A stretch of 64,000 nt of DNA from Allolobophora icterica (GCA_963556255.1 OY744615.1:46803148-46867147); one strand, 5' to 3'; shown: positions 43,301 through 51,821, counted from the first letter of the stretch. A program made the numbers and translations. Notes: generated from the letters alone by a model not told the origin.

Positions 43301-44195
43301 AAATTACGCCTATCACTATGGACATGGCTTTAATTAAACCTCGGTCATGCCAGGCCCATTCTGGCAGCCCACCATAACAGGCGGGTCTGGTCTGGAGGGG
43401 CGCCGTCAGACAACCAAGAGGGGCGCGGGGGGGCGAACCGCCCCCCCGGGCCTATAGCTAAATCCGCCACTGTCACTCACCTTATATGTGTAACAATTGA
43501 AATTGAAGTAAATAAACAAAACTAATTAATTAATAATTCATTATTTAGAATAAAAGTAATTCGTTACTGTGGTGTTGTAGGTGCTGAGCGTTCCTTTCCT
43601 GATCGGCACACTGTTCCTACCAATGCCTTGGGCTTTTATCAGCAACATACCAGCATACGTCATCGGCGAGATGTGGATTGGCGTCTGCGTTGCGGTCGTC
43701 GTTGACCGCGTTCCAAGTGGTATTACCACTTCGGCCGTTGCCATCTACTTCTTCGTCATCCAGGTCATCGGCGGCAACATGAATCTCTTTGTCACTCCGA
43801 TAACGAACAATCTTGACCTCCGTCTTGCGCTCGTCATCACCTACCCGGGTTTCTACCTTCTCGGGGCATTCTTCTTCTTTCTCGCTCTTTTGGTGGACCA
43901 ATGCTGCACGAAGAGAGAGGAGATCGGTGATGAAGTTGCAACGGAGGGCAGCGAAAAATCGGGGGAACTATCAGAAGGGAATAAGAATGCAGATGTTGTT
44001 GACATTACTGAACCTGGTGACTTTGATATCTTGAAGACTGAAGATGGGATTTTCGCACCGTCAGATGACGTCATTGACGCTAAGGCAGATGACGTCAATG
44101 TGACGCAGGCAGATTATGTGAATTCGGGATTTACATCTGCTGAGAGTAGGACTAGTGATGTAGGTGCAGATGGTGGTGATTCAACCAGATTTTAA
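27520..44195 (+). CDS. Spinster-like major facilitator transporter, 568 aa, 9 exons
   Basis: Exons are 27520-27638, 29377-29520, 33388-33509, 34428-34569, 35325-35379, 35948-36151, 36968-37141, 38084-38215 and 43581-44195. Their 1707 nt form one frame with GT-AG introns. Landmarks are YMVNQLD at the end of TM1 (residues 33-39), a long loop with N-glycosylation sequons at 47, 65, 74 and 79, then [16 protein letters not shown] (106-121), [20 protein letters not shown] (169-188), [26 protein letters not shown] and [11 protein letters not shown]. Membrane segments end near residue 469; an acidic tail of about 95 residues follows. Spinster-type proteins export lysolipids, sphingosine phosphate or related solutes by proton-coupled exchange; this substrate is unknown. 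Usual NQLDR has V instead of R, and motif A (GxxxDxxxR) reads [11 protein letters not shown]. Exon 1 could end three bases differently only by breaking phase; GATGT|GTTAGT fits. Large introns hold LINE, hAT and satellite DNA. Confidence 0.92.
28110..28285 (+). mobile_element. SINE family B, 5'-truncated
   Basis: GGGCGCCTTGCATGGCTGCCG, a diverged middle, then TACTGCGTTATTGTCAGTTTGAA and a TATT tail match the 3' two thirds of the copies at 51822 and 55730. It lies in intron 1 of the transporter. Confidence 0.6.
28286..28738. mobile_element. Interspersed repeat H with (CCA)n core
   Basis: Begins CTAGCAGGTTTACCCGGCGT and ends in GACAGACAGACAGAG plus TTTATATATATAGATT. Between them are a (CCA)n tract (28321-28400) and a conserved body (GAATCTTTAGAAATGCGTGC, CACCATGGAAGCGG, CCCACCCCGAGACA). 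A second copy is at 33903-34332. I cannot assign its class; the ACCCGGCGTTGCCCGGG start and GACA/TATATA end look like a widely dispersed invertebrate repeat, from memory only. Confidence 0.8.
29051..29299. mobile_element. hAT-type MITE, 249 bp, 77 bp before transporter exon 2 (TSD CTCTAAGC)
   Basis: Ends are CAGTGCTTTTTTTC and the complement of CAGTGCTTTTTTTTTT, flanked by CTCTAAGC at 29043-29050 and 29300-29307. Its internal G/C motif GGAACGGCGTTCCGG is itself palindromic. Confidence 0.9.
29525..29770. repeat. Degenerate 19-bp minisatellite in intron 2
   Basis: Units close to TAATTACTTTACATTAGTG repeat about 12 times immediately after the donor of transporter exon 2. Confidence 0.8.
29948..32467 (+). 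pseudogene. Endonuclease-reverse transcriptase of the LINE, one nonsense codon
   Basis: The frame begins inside an AP-type endonuclease domain: [15 protein letters not shown] near 30024 and [12 protein letters not shown] near 30312. A basic linker follows, then the reverse transcriptase: [15 protein letters not shown] (about 31000), [34 protein letters not shown] (about 31382), [13 protein letters not shown] (about 31556) and [12 protein letters not shown] (about 31684). After the single in-frame TAG at 31976-31978 the frame continues unchanged through [12 protein letters not shown] and [10 protein letters not shown] to [10 protein letters not shown] and stops at 32467. The 5' part of the endonuclease and any ORF1 are missing. 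The [20 protein letters not shown] stretch and overall order resemble RTE-type elements. One stop in about 840 codons implies a recent insertion. Confidence 0.93.
29948..32474 (+). mobile_element. LINE non-LTR retrotransposon, 2527 bp, 5'-truncated (TSD ATAGCACCGGT)
   Basis: An 11-bp duplication ATAGCACCGGT flanks it (29937-29947 and 32475-32485). The target was a family C LINE tail, whose other half resumes at 32475. There is no poly(A); the 3' end is AAGGTGACAAGGTG, consistent with short-repeat tails of RTE-like LINEs. It lies in intron 2 of the transporter in the sense orientation. Confidence 0.93.
32475..32573 (-). repeat. Family C LINE tail, interrupted by LINE and MITE
   Basis: The segment AATGCACAAGGC..GATGGCGCACC..AGCCGTCAATATCCAG..GATCAGTCCGTAAGACAG continues the family C sequence broken at 29947 by the LINE. 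It is broken again at 32581 by the MITE. Confidence 0.75.
32582..33134. mobile_element. hAT-type MITE, family 4, 553 bp (TSD ACGATGGA)
   Basis: Ends are CAGTGATGGGCAATAG and the complement of CAGTGATGGACACTAA. ACGATGGA flanks it at 32574-32581 and 33135-33142. It is a close copy of 10243-10794. Confidence 0.94.
33735..33865 (-). repeat. Family C LINE tail
   Basis: TAGTAACTTCTATAGC..CGGTGTCTAATGCACAAGGC, ACCGATGGCACACC and AGATCAGTCCATAAGACAG match the other family C copies. It is in intron 3 of the transporter. Confidence 0.75.
33903..34332. mobile_element. Interspersed repeat H, second copy
   Basis: Same start (CTAGCTGGTTTACCCGGCGT), (CCA)n tract, body and GACAGACAGACA plus TATATAGAT end as 28286-28738. 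It lies in intron 3, ending about 95 bp before exon 4. Confidence 0.8.
34960..35285. repeat. 18-bp minisatellite in intron 4
   Basis: Units close to TATCTAATGGTCAGTTTG, about 17 copies, with alternating TTAG and TTTTT variants. Confidence 0.93.
35525..35875. repeat. 15-bp minisatellite in intron 5
   Basis: Units close to ACATTGCATCACGTA, about 23 copies; early units have CAC-CACAG variants. Reading frames across it are repeat by-products. Confidence 0.93.
36530..36750. repeat. (TA)n microsatellite inside a palindrome, intron 6
   Basis: A (TA)n run of about 94 bp (36617-36709) is bracketed by 17-bp inverted arms, AAAATGTTATGCTGGTT at 36597-36613 and its complement at 36712-36728. A second (TA)n run precedes it (36541-36569) and a third follows (36731-36749). 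Confidence 0.93.
37145..37395 (+). mobile_element. LINE 3' end with (GAT)n tail
   Basis: One frame resembles a degraded [36 protein letters not shown]-terminus. A 3' UTR and about 16 GAT units (37349-37395) follow. It starts 4 bp after the exon 7 donor. Confidence 0.5.
38285..38530 (-). mobile_element. tRNA-derived SINE, family F (minus)
   Basis: Reverse complement: CTCAGTTAGCTACAACGG head, then a body shared with 25690-26055 (GGGTGAGATC.TTCACCA, TTTGAATGG..CCATTTA). This copy holds the empty site for the MITE at 25766. Confidence 0.65.
38806..38946 (+). mobile_element. SINE family D fragment (plus)
   Basis: CACCGTCAGTGGGAAGATGA, GGCTAAGAAAATGAAGTCGC, CCCATGGCTGCCTC and a CTTCTTCTTCTT tail match family D. 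Confidence 0.75.
38950..40150. other. Inner part of the hAT composite; CpG-rich stretch ending in a good donor
   Basis: From about 39380 to 39990 CpG is locally frequent (TCGACT, CGAT, CGAA motifs). The stretch ends CCAATGAG|GTGAGT at about 39991, a strong donor. It may be a 5' exon of the transposon. No protein domain was recognised. Confidence 0.3.
40199..40680 (+). pseudogene. CR1/L2-like LINE reverse transcriptase fragment
   Basis: [54 protein letters not shown] and [12 protein letters not shown] follow the order of the region after the polymerase YADD motif in CR1/L2-type LINEs. The frame shifts near 40600 (then [17 protein letters not shown]). Truncated at both ends and dead. Confidence 0.75.
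40682..40925 (-). mobile_element. LINE 3' end (minus) with (GAAT)n tail
   Basis: On the minus strand the frame [17 protein letters not shown] with a diverged [10 protein letters not shown] resembles a LINE C-terminus. It is followed by GGCGCTATATAAATC and six GAAT units (40682-40711 on the plus strand as ATTC). Confidence 0.6.
40932..42459. mobile_element. hAT-type element, 1528 bp, nested (TSD CTTGCATG)
   Basis: Ends are CAATGTTCCCTCTAA and the complement of CAATGTTCCCTCTAAT. CTTGCATG flanks it at 40924-40931 and 42460-42467. Subterminal GCGCGCAC motifs occur at both sides. It holds a 128-codon open frame at 41402-41788. Confidence 0.92.
41402..41788 (+). CDS. Unrecognised ORF inside a hAT element, 128 aa
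   Basis: The first 30 residues are hydrophobic and Ser/Leu/Cys-rich because they are read from TCTCTGTCTC-like sequence, so the signal-peptide look may be accidental. From residue 40 the sequence is ordinary and soluble-looking: [20 protein letters not shown], then [20 protein letters not shown] and [19 protein letters not shown]. The second half loosely resembles internal parts of ZNF862-type hAT transposases, but no catalytic residue can be pointed to. Because it lies within a complete hAT element, a transposase remnant is more likely than a host gene. Confidence 0.35.
   Translation: MPCSSLFRCLIRFLWFLSLCLCSSLSQSLSTKPCDLYTLHMTADFQKMKYSNGSELCLLADTESYDFGQTEIARLAVKYCKLLGKTGDEYEKQACKQYRDFKSIAIENCKVGIFKIFADSSSMQCDRA
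42953..43130. repeat. 100-bp tandem duplication
   Basis: CTTTGGAACTTAGCCTACAT through GTCATGCCAATCTTCC occurs at 42954-43028 and again 100 bp later, nearly unchanged. A spacer lies between the copies. Confidence 0.93.
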
Positions 44196-44445
44196 AATGG
44201 TGAAGTTCGACGAACTGTGTTTTTTAGAGATTCTGCGAGACATTACATTTTCTAACTGATTTTCGTTCTCCTTTTTCAGTGTTTGCTGTTAAATTATTTG
44301 TTAAATTAATATTGTTATATGAAAATAATTTCCGTGGTGCTGGATTTGGCTGGAAATTCGCTACTTAATTTCAGAGTTGAGGCGAGAAATCAACTGAGGT
44401 TGCATGACTGTTTATGAATTTTAGATTATGCAATACAAATTAAAT

Positions 44446-44650
44446 CATGGGCAGCGATCCCGGGGGTCGAGTGGGACAAGACCTCACCTTTAACGGTGGG
44501 GGGGGACTGTATACAGTTGTCCTTCCAAATTTTGAAGAAACACCAAAAAAGGTTAACAGATTTTTTCACCTCTTTTTCGACCAGATTAGTTCAAGTGTCC
44601 TTTGTCCTTCCCCCCCCCCCCATCTGTCAAACAAGATCGCCGCCAGTGAA
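44446..44650. mobile_element. Diverged MITE, family 5, in the transporter 3' UTR region
   Basis: CATGGGCAGCGATCCCGGGG at the start and AACAAGATCGCCGCCAGTG at the end match 10850-11059. The flanking 8-mers (AATTAAAT, AAATTTAT) no longer match. ATTAAA at about 44435, just before it, could serve as poly(A) signal of the transporter. Confidence 0.75.
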
Positions 44651-44773
44651 ATTTATTATGAGAAAAGCAACAAATACTTGTATATCATAATCGCCAACTC
44701 TGAAATTTTTTAACTGTTACTCTAAAGCTAAGTCCAGGTCACCAGAACATTCACGAGTATCAAGTCAAGTCAG

Positions 44774-44960
44774 CTGGTCTTCTGGCAACCGGACTCGGAT
44801 CTGCACTGGACAACCCGTCCAGTGAAGATCCAAGTCCAGTTGCCAGAAGACCAGAGGGATGGAGGCAGAAGAAAGAATAGATCAGAGTAGAATGTTCTTG
44901 AAGAGGTGAGGCTTTAATTTGGAATGGAAAGACTGATGGGCAATCGATAGAAGGAACTTC
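44774..44960 (-). mobile_element. LINE 3' end (minus) with inverted duplication
   Basis: The minus frame PSVFPFQIKASPLQEHSTLI resembles a LINE C-terminus; CTGGCAACTGGACTTGGATC then matches the 3' UTR motif seen at 47170. At 44774-44854 this motif is present as inverted copies, giving a 38-bp stem and a 5-base loop. Confidence 0.6.
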
Positions 44961-45289
44961 AGGCAGATGATGATGGGTCAGCAGCGATATTGATGAAGGA
45001 ACAGAATAATATCTGTAACGTTTCCACATATGCCCCATAATTTGAGCAAGTCCTTTTCTTACTCTGGTTATCCTAGACCTTAGAAGTGAAAGCTGTTTCT
45101 GTCGTTGAACTTTTCCATTGCTGAACGTATTTAATATATAAAATTCCAACACTGGCCCACTGAGCGTTCAGTTGGTTTAAGGTGTTACTGTTCGGCGGGC
45201 GATCCTTTGATCTAACCCAAAGAGAAAGCCATGGGTATAACATTGAGACATCTTGAACAAAAGAGCTATATAAATTAATACGTTGCGCC

Positions 45290-45429
45290 GATGTCTGATG
45301 GAGAGCGAGGTACCAGCGTGAAACGTTGCTTCGCACATGCGCACCGAGTAATTCTGGTTACAAACCTAGAATTGTTTGGAGTTTTGTGGCGAACAAAATT
45401 ATAATTTTTATCTTCTGTTGTCGGCAAAT
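45290..45429 (+). promoter_or_regulatory. CSNK2B: Putative CSNK2B promoter and non-coding first exon
   Basis: CGCACATGCGCAC at about 45332 is close to an NRF-1 site. A good donor, GCAAAT|GTGAGT, lies at 45429/45430. The acceptor TGTGTTTTGTAG at 46150-46161 opens the exon with the start codon, so a non-coding exon upstream is required and this is the best candidate. Confidence 0.4.
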
Positions 45430-46184
45430 GTGAGTACTCGGTCTCTGCTGCTGTTACACATTTAACGAGACGCCAAAAACTGATTTAAGAACCCTTGAAA
45501 ATGACTAATTGACATTATGTTTGAACAATTATTGTCTACATAACGAGCGGCGCACGTTGAACCCAAAAATTCGTTTTATTTACATGGGAAACTGACGTTT
45601 CGTGCCATATTTTTTTATTTTCTATCGACAGTCAGACTCGTAGATACTGAATCGTTTCATGAATAACATTTAAAACAACGCTTCCTCCCTAACTGACTTC
45701 AAGGATGTGACTCGTTTGTTGAATCTGAACCCGGTTTCGGATCAGTCCTGACGCGATTTAGACAGCATGAGAATGTGGATGTACAAATAAGAAATTTATA
45801 TTGCTCTTGAATAAATCTGAATAATATTCGCTGCTGAAAAGGTAAGGTTTGCATACTGTGCATTCGATTGCGTGTTTTGCCGCTCAAAGTACTGCCCTCC
45901 TTTGTCTGTTCATTATAAACATCATCTTGATCTTTTGCTTCTTAAAGCTGGTGCAGCTGTAAATGGTTTTCCTGTTTTTATTATGGGAAAACCAACAGCG
46001 TTACATTAAATTAATGTATTAATTCTGCCTGATAATTTCGATCTGTCTCTGTCAGTCTTGTTTCCTTCCTAATTTTTCACTTTGCAGGGAGGGCTAATTC
46101 TTGCGTAAAGTAAAAATATAATAAATAACAATGTTGAATAAATGTCTTATGTGTTTTGTAGCCGCTGTGGTGTGTAGTGTAGAA

Positions 46185-49100
46185 ATGAGTAGCTCAGAGG
46201 AAGTGTCATGGATTTCGTGGTTTTGCGGTCTACGAGGAAACGAATATTTCTGCGAGGTTTGAGAATCGTTAAATGTATTTGCTGTAGATGTTAGGTCCTT
46301 AAGTGTTCAGGGTGCATATAGGTCCTGGTTTTGTAGCAACCCCAGGTCTCCTGGCACCTGGACTTGAAACCTCCACTTGTCATCTCTGGACAACCTCTGT
46401 GATGCAGCACTCGTGAATATGCTTGTGCTCTCTGCTTAGCTGTTAACTAGTGCTTTATAAACTTTGAGATTACTCCTAGAAGAAGAAGAGCAGTCCCTTA
46501 AACTAGCCCCGAGGCAGCCATGGGTATGAAGTGTTAGCGGCTTCATTTTCTTCACCTTGGCATATGAGAACGGGTGGCCAGTCCTCTTCCTCTCTGTCTC
46601 ATCTTCCCACCAATAGTGTACGGTCAGTGTACTCACTGTAGTTGAGATGGGTATGGGTGGAGCAGAAATCTTGAACCATGCCCTGGCATGAATTTTAACC
46701 TCTGACCTCTCGATCGACAGTCCAGCAAGCTATTCACCGCGCTATTGAGCACCCGTGAAATTGCAGTTAAGTAAATGAAATATTGTGCAGGGAGCAAAAC
46801 ATGGAAACAGGGTCATGGCATTGCAGGATCATGTGGATGATACATATTCAGATATGAATTCCAGGAGATGGCTAGTGCCTCCACTTGCCCTTATTTATGG
46901 GTGCCGGTGCTAGGCGTTGACAAGAGGTGAGCCACGGTGGCGGATCTGCTGTAACATGGACAGCGGGTCGGAGCCTACACACAGGCGGTCACTGTAAGAA
47001 CTTTGAGCAAGTCCTTCACTCACAATTGCTCAGCACCATCGATGTTCTGTCATATGTTTCTGTGTGTACTTCTGAACTTTGGAAGGAGGGCAATACCAAG
47101 CACGCTACAGTTGTGTTTTACTGTGCTGTTTTAGAACTTAGTTGAAATAGAATTTGTACCGTAGACTGATCTCTCTAGGAACCGGACTCGGATCTCCACT
47201 GGACATCAATCTCTGTACAATCCCTCTGATACAACACGCTGGTCATGTGGTGTCCTGTGCTTAGCTTCAGAGTAGCACTCTAGAAATTTAGAGTACGATT
47301 TCGATTACAAAGGCATCCTAAGGTTGTCAGATCTTTTGGCTGAGGCGCAAACGTGATTTGTGCCTCTGAAAGGTTGCTGAAAGTGCTACATAAATTATGC
47401 ATTTACAGTATACACATTCCATTTGATCATTGTGTGGATGGAGAGTGACAGATAGACAAAGAAAGACAGAGAAGAGACATAGATACGCAGACAGACAGAG
47501 AGAGATAGACAGACAATCAGAGAAACACAGACAGACAGTATATAATTAATCTTGAAAATAAACTTTAAATATTGCATTCATTCTGTTCGTGTACTAATTT
47601 TCGGCCAAACCTAATAGAAACGTATACATGTTTCTCTGCTGCTAATGCAGATCCAGTTTGAAATGTTATATGAAATGCTTATTGGCTTTGGATTTCTCTG
47701 AAAAGGTTGACGAAGATTACATTCAGGACAAATTCAACCTGACCGGCCTCAACGAACAAGTCCCTCACTATCGACAAGCCATTGACATGATACTCGACCT
47801 GGAACCAGGTTGGTTCTCATCTTAGTGATGTCCTGTATATTTTCGTAAATTTACGTAGCAACACTTACTTCAGAAGCAACTCCATTATGTAATGTGTGAC
47901 CTTGCAACTGCCAGTATTGTATGTCCATAACGTATGACTGTACAGTTGCTGAAGCTCTGTACAGGTCATTCCTTGGGTCAATGTCTGTTCTGTAGTGTAC
48001 GGCCTGAAAACTTTCAGCAACTTATCTCCCTGATGTATGATCCTGTGGAGTTCTGCACCCTATGCAGTTGCTTGAATGCAGCTCCTTTGGAGTTGATCAA
48101 GCAGCCCTATGCAATTGCTTGAATCAAGCTCCTATGGTGTTGCTCAAGCACCCCTATGCAATTGCTCAAATCAACCTCCTTTGGTAAATCATGCAACCTT
48201 ACAACTTTCTGTAACATATCCCTAAAATACAACCCTATGTGACCATCTCAAATTTACTAACCTAACCTGTAACCCTGTAATATATGTCCCTAACAGATGA
48301 CACTGCTTTACCGTCTCAAATTTACAAACCTGTAACTCTTATGTTGCCACCCTAAGCTGAACTAGCACTGTCCCCAAGGAAGTGCTCTACCTGTTGGCCT
48401 CCAAACTGATCAGATCAGACAATGAGCTGCGTGCAGTGTGAGTGTTGCGTTTTCAGATGACGAACTGGAGGACAATCCGAGTCAGAGCGATCTGATTGAG
48501 CAGGCGGCCGAGATGCTCTACGGTCTGATACACGCTCGCTACATCATGACGAACAGAGGAATCGCACAAATGGTAAACACAGCGCTTTTGTTTGCTTAAT
48601 TTCTGTGCGAAAAAAATCAAAGTAGAAGCAATTCGATTCTGTGTTTCCTCATGCAGTTCAAGCTGATGCGGGTGGGTCATTGTGATGATGACATCGTCAT
48701 TGAGCACATGTCAGCACGAAAGACAAGTGCAGCATTACTTTTGAACAGCACTCTACAGTTCTGACGAGTCTGTTGAAAAAGTGTTGCTATAGAAATTTAC
48801 AATTACAATTTGCAGTTGTGTCTTTTTTTATAAGTGTTTGCTGAGATGTCTCCCGAGTTTTATGTGATGGGAATTTCACTTTCTGACTAGATCATGGCTG
48901 ATAATATTGTATTTTTGTTTAATTATTAATTATTTTTGTTTGACAGTCTCTGATTTTATGAGGTGGAAATTTGTGTGCATATATCAGATGCTGATATATG
49001 ATACATGTTATATGATATATGATTGTTGACAGATCGAAAAGTGGCAACAGGGAGAGTTCGGCTACTGTCCTCGAGTTTATTGCGAGAATCAGCAAATGCT

Positions 49101-50701
49101 CCCAATCGGTAGGAGACTGTCTGTCTGTCTTTCTATATATGTCTCTCTTTCTATGTCTGTTTCTGTCTCTGTCTGTATTTCTGTCTCTCTCTGTCTGTTT
49201 CTCTCTCTCTCCCTGACTGTCTATGACTGTCTGTCTGACTAAGGCTACACACAGCCTGGACGAGCTGGTTCTTGGAACTGGGTGGTTGGAAGAACTGAGG
49301 AAACAGGGACACCTCAGATGGCGTTCACAGCTAACAATGATTGTTGATTGAGGACAGTGATTGAGGATGATGATTGATGGTGGTGGTGGTGGATTTGGTG
49401 TAATTATCAATCATTTATTTAATTGGCAACTTCTGTTGCTCCGGTGTCTAATACATGAACCGATGGCACACCAATCCGTAATCTGGTCAATATCCAGATC
49501 AGTCTGTAAGACAGATAGGCAGCCATTGTTGGATAAGCGGTTTGAGAAAGGTATGTCTTAAATTGTGAACGAAATGACACAAGCAATCGAGCAGAACGGA
49601 CAGACACAGGAAAACAGTTCCAAAACGTAGGTCCAGCAAGGGAGAAAGCACTTTCACCAAGGACAGTTCTAATCCTGGGTATGACCAGAGAAAGACAATC
49701 AGATGACCTTAATGAACAATGATAATGTCTTTTGAACTTGCTTAACCACTGTACCATGGATTCTGTGATCTGTCCTACTTTGACCTGGCTTTTCTTACGG
49801 ATTTTTTTTTTATTGTGATTGCACTCTTAGCAACCATCTGTTGTTAGGTCTGTCCGATGTGCCAGGTGAGGCCATGGTGAAGCTCTATTGTCCCAAGTGC
49901 CAGGACGTTTATGTGCCAAAGTCGTCGCGCCATCACCACACAGACGGCGCCTACTTTGGAACCGGTTTTCCACACATGCTCTTCATGGTCCATCCGGAGT
50001 ATCGTCCCAAACGTCCGGCCAATCAGTTTGTTTCGAGGTTAGAATCTTTTCATTCACTTGCCTTGCAATGACGTTACACCATTGTTTTATTACTATTGCT
50101 ATTATGCATTTATTAAGCGCCACTGTCTAATGACCAAGCATCAATCGATGGCGCTGAACAGTTGTGAGTGAAGGACTTCTCAAGGTCCCTACACGGTAAT
50201 TCTCTCAGGGGAGAAGGATCGAACCCATACTTCGTGTTACAATCCGAGCACTCTACCATGTCCAACACAAATCAGCTACCATGTAGCAGACTCATCCGCA
50301 ACAGTATCTTTAATGTACCCTCCCAGTGACCAGAGATATGAGTGCATCAGTCTTTGTCTCAACTGTCGATGGAAATCCATTGGTTGGCTCCACATATTTG
50401 CATGGGTCCGCCACTGGCGACTTCCAGTTCACCGTGTATTGTTTTCTAACTGATTATCTAGTTGTAGATGCCATTTAACATCATACAGGCTATCACAGAG
50501 CACACCTCTGATTTGCTTTGATATTGCAGTGGCGCTATATAAATTCCAGACTGCAACAATAATGATGGTTTTTGTTTTGCATTTGCTAGATTGTACGGAT
50601 TCAAGATTCATCCCATGGCCTACGAAATGCAATATCAGGCAGCCGCAAACTGCAAACCACGTCCGATGCACACCCTAGGTTACACCAACAACAAGCGATA
50701 A
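46185..50701 (+). CDS. CSNK2B: Casein kinase 2 regulatory subunit beta, 222 aa, 6 coding exons
   Basis: Coding exons are 46185-46256, 47706-47808, 48457-48572, 49033-49108, 49848-50037 and 50590-50701. Together they form 669 nt in one frame with GT-AG introns. CK2 beta dimerises through its zinc finger and binds two catalytic alpha subunits to form the CK2 holoenzyme of nucleus and cytoplasm. Visible features are the N-terminal autophosphorylation site [14 protein letters not shown], the acidic loop [12 protein letters not shown] (about 55-66), zinc ligands C109, C114 (YCPRVYC) and C137, C140 (YCPKC), and the block [20 protein letters not shown]. Human numbering is kept up to residue 186. The C-terminus differs: after [14 protein letters not shown] comes [16 protein letters not shown] in place of the usual short basic tail, so the protein is 7 residues longer than the 215-aa human form. 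A likely poly(A) signal, AATAAA, is at about 51787. Confidence 0.98.
46330..46470 (+). mobile_element. LINE 3' tail in CSNK2B intron
   Basis: CCTGGCACCTGGACTTGAAA, TCTGGACAACCTCTGTGATG and TTATAAACTTTGAGATTACT match the GATTAC-tailed LINE ends. Confidence 0.5.
46480..46765 (-). mobile_element. SINE family D, near full-length (minus)
   Basis: Reverse complement: tRNA-like head AGCGCGGTGAATAGCTTGCT then GGACTGTCGATCGAGAGG. The body is GTACACTATTGGTGGGAAGA..AAGGTGAAGAAAATGAAGCC and the tail is TTCTTCTTCT. Head and body order equal 59078-59365. Confidence 0.78.
46925..47070 (+). mobile_element. SINE family A (degraded head)
   Basis: CGGTCACTGTAAGAACTTTG, AGCAAGTCCTTCACTCACAA and TTGCTCAGCACCATCGATG match the family body. 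Confidence 0.65.
47170..47310 (+). mobile_element. LINE 3' tail in CSNK2B intron
   Basis: GGAACCGGACTCGGATCTCC, TACAACACGCTGGTCATGTG and TCTAGAAATTTAGAGTACGA match the LINE 3' UTR family. Confidence 0.5.
48010..48185. repeat. Imperfect 55-60-bp tandem repeat, 3 copies
   Basis: CCCTATGCAGTTGCTTGAAT..AGCTCCTTTGG recurs three times in the second CSNK2B coding intron. Confidence 0.8.
49419..49757 (-). pseudogene. LINE C-terminus plus family C 3' tail
   Basis: Minus frame: [40 protein letters not shown], then directly the family C 3' sequence read as coding. FSLAGP.FWN.FP..VR.......F.....KTYL is the usual LINE ending. This copy ties family C tails to a LINE. It lies in the fourth CSNK2B coding intron. 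Confidence 0.75.
50100..50275 (-). mobile_element. tRNA-derived SINE, family A (minus)
   Basis: Reverse complement: A-box-like TGGTAGAGTGCTCGG, B-box-like GGGTTCGATCCTTC, CCGTGTAGGGACCTTGAG, GCGCTTAATAAATGC. In the last CSNK2B intron. Confidence 0.85.
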
Positions 50702-50928
50702 GAAAGAAGAGGAAGAAGAACACCAACTGTGCTCGACCCGTCGAGCGGCAAATGCCAGCAACTCTTTGTAACTTAGTCTCATCGCGATGCGTCATCGCAC
50801 CTCTTCTTGTTAACCACGAATCGAAACGAGAGTTATTTTGGCGTCGTTTTTTCCAGAAATTGTTGGCATTTTGTTTAAATACGCAGAACCTTCTTATAAT
50901 GTGCTTAGATGTATCAAGATTTTTAGTA

Positions 50929-51143
50929 CGGTGTGGACTCGTTAACACGAAATTGTCAGAAGACATGCCTTTATGATGGAGCGGGTAAACCAGCGTAAAA
51001 AGGGATGATGCTGAAACGTCAGTGTTTAGCGCTACAATGGAGTTCTTGTATGTTGCGTTAACCAGTACGTGTTAAGTTAATAGATTTGGGGATATGACAT
51101 CAGTTTGTGTTGAGCAGAATGGCGTGTTAAGTAGTCCACACTG
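50929..51143. mobile_element. TA-type MITE, 215 bp, in CSNK2B 3' region
   Basis: Ends are CGGTGTGGACTCGTTAACAC and the complement of CAGTGTGGACTACTTAACAC, with TA on both flanks (50927-50928 and 51144-51145). Same length as 15600-15814. It starts 228 bp after the CSNK2B stop codon and is probably part of its 3' UTR. Confidence 0.8.
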
Positions 51144-51821
51144 TACGACTGTTTTTAATATGGAGAAAGACGAGTCTGTGCAAGTCGAGATGAGAGATTA
51201 GGAGAAGAGTTCTGTGTTGCTTGTTGTAGTGAATTCCTTAGATGTGGACCAATGTGTGGAAATGGTAAAGAGACTGCAACTCTTTCTTTGGAAGAATTGT
51301 CATACGACGAGTCAGTTGTTGTACGACAACAGTCAGGGACGAGAATCCCAATTTGAATTCAGCTTTAAAACAAGACTCTGTTATTAATTTAAATTACACA
51401 AAATCCATTAAAATGCAGTAATTGATCTCGCTTCTATAGGTAGCGCCAGAAGGAGCTTCTAGTGTTTAGAGATGTTTCCATGCAGCCATTCCTGTTCAAC
51501 GTTATTACGAGCTAGAAATTCATCTGCAGCTTTGTAATGTAAGATGCCAGCGTGTGTGAATTGTCGGACTGTGTTTTTTGACTGGAAAACATTTTTTCTG
51601 TATGCAATACTGCTTGTAAGAGTCATGTATGCTTAAAGGCTGACTTGTTATCATACCGTATAAGCATAATTGTGTATTGAACAAATATATTCAGTCTGAA
51701 TCAATGCTATTTTAGAATTGGAACAACCACGTGGTTGATTTTGAGTGTTGCTTTTGCCAACTAAGTTGTGGTACTAAAAGGAAACTAATAAAAATATAAT
51801 TAGACTAAAATACTGCTTATG

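Larger units (their letters stand above)
38605..43472. mobile_element. hAT-bounded composite, 4868 bp, in transporter intron 8 (TSD TCACTCAC)
   Basis: Ends are CAGTGGCGGATCCAGGATTT and the complement of CAGTGGCGGATTTAGCTATA. TCACTCAC flanks it at 38597-38604 and 43473-43480. The length is in the range of autonomous hAT transposons, but no intact transposase was found. It contains a family D SINE, LINE pieces, a second complete hAT-type element and a tandem duplication, so much of the length is secondary. It fills about 90% of intron 8. Confidence 0.9.
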
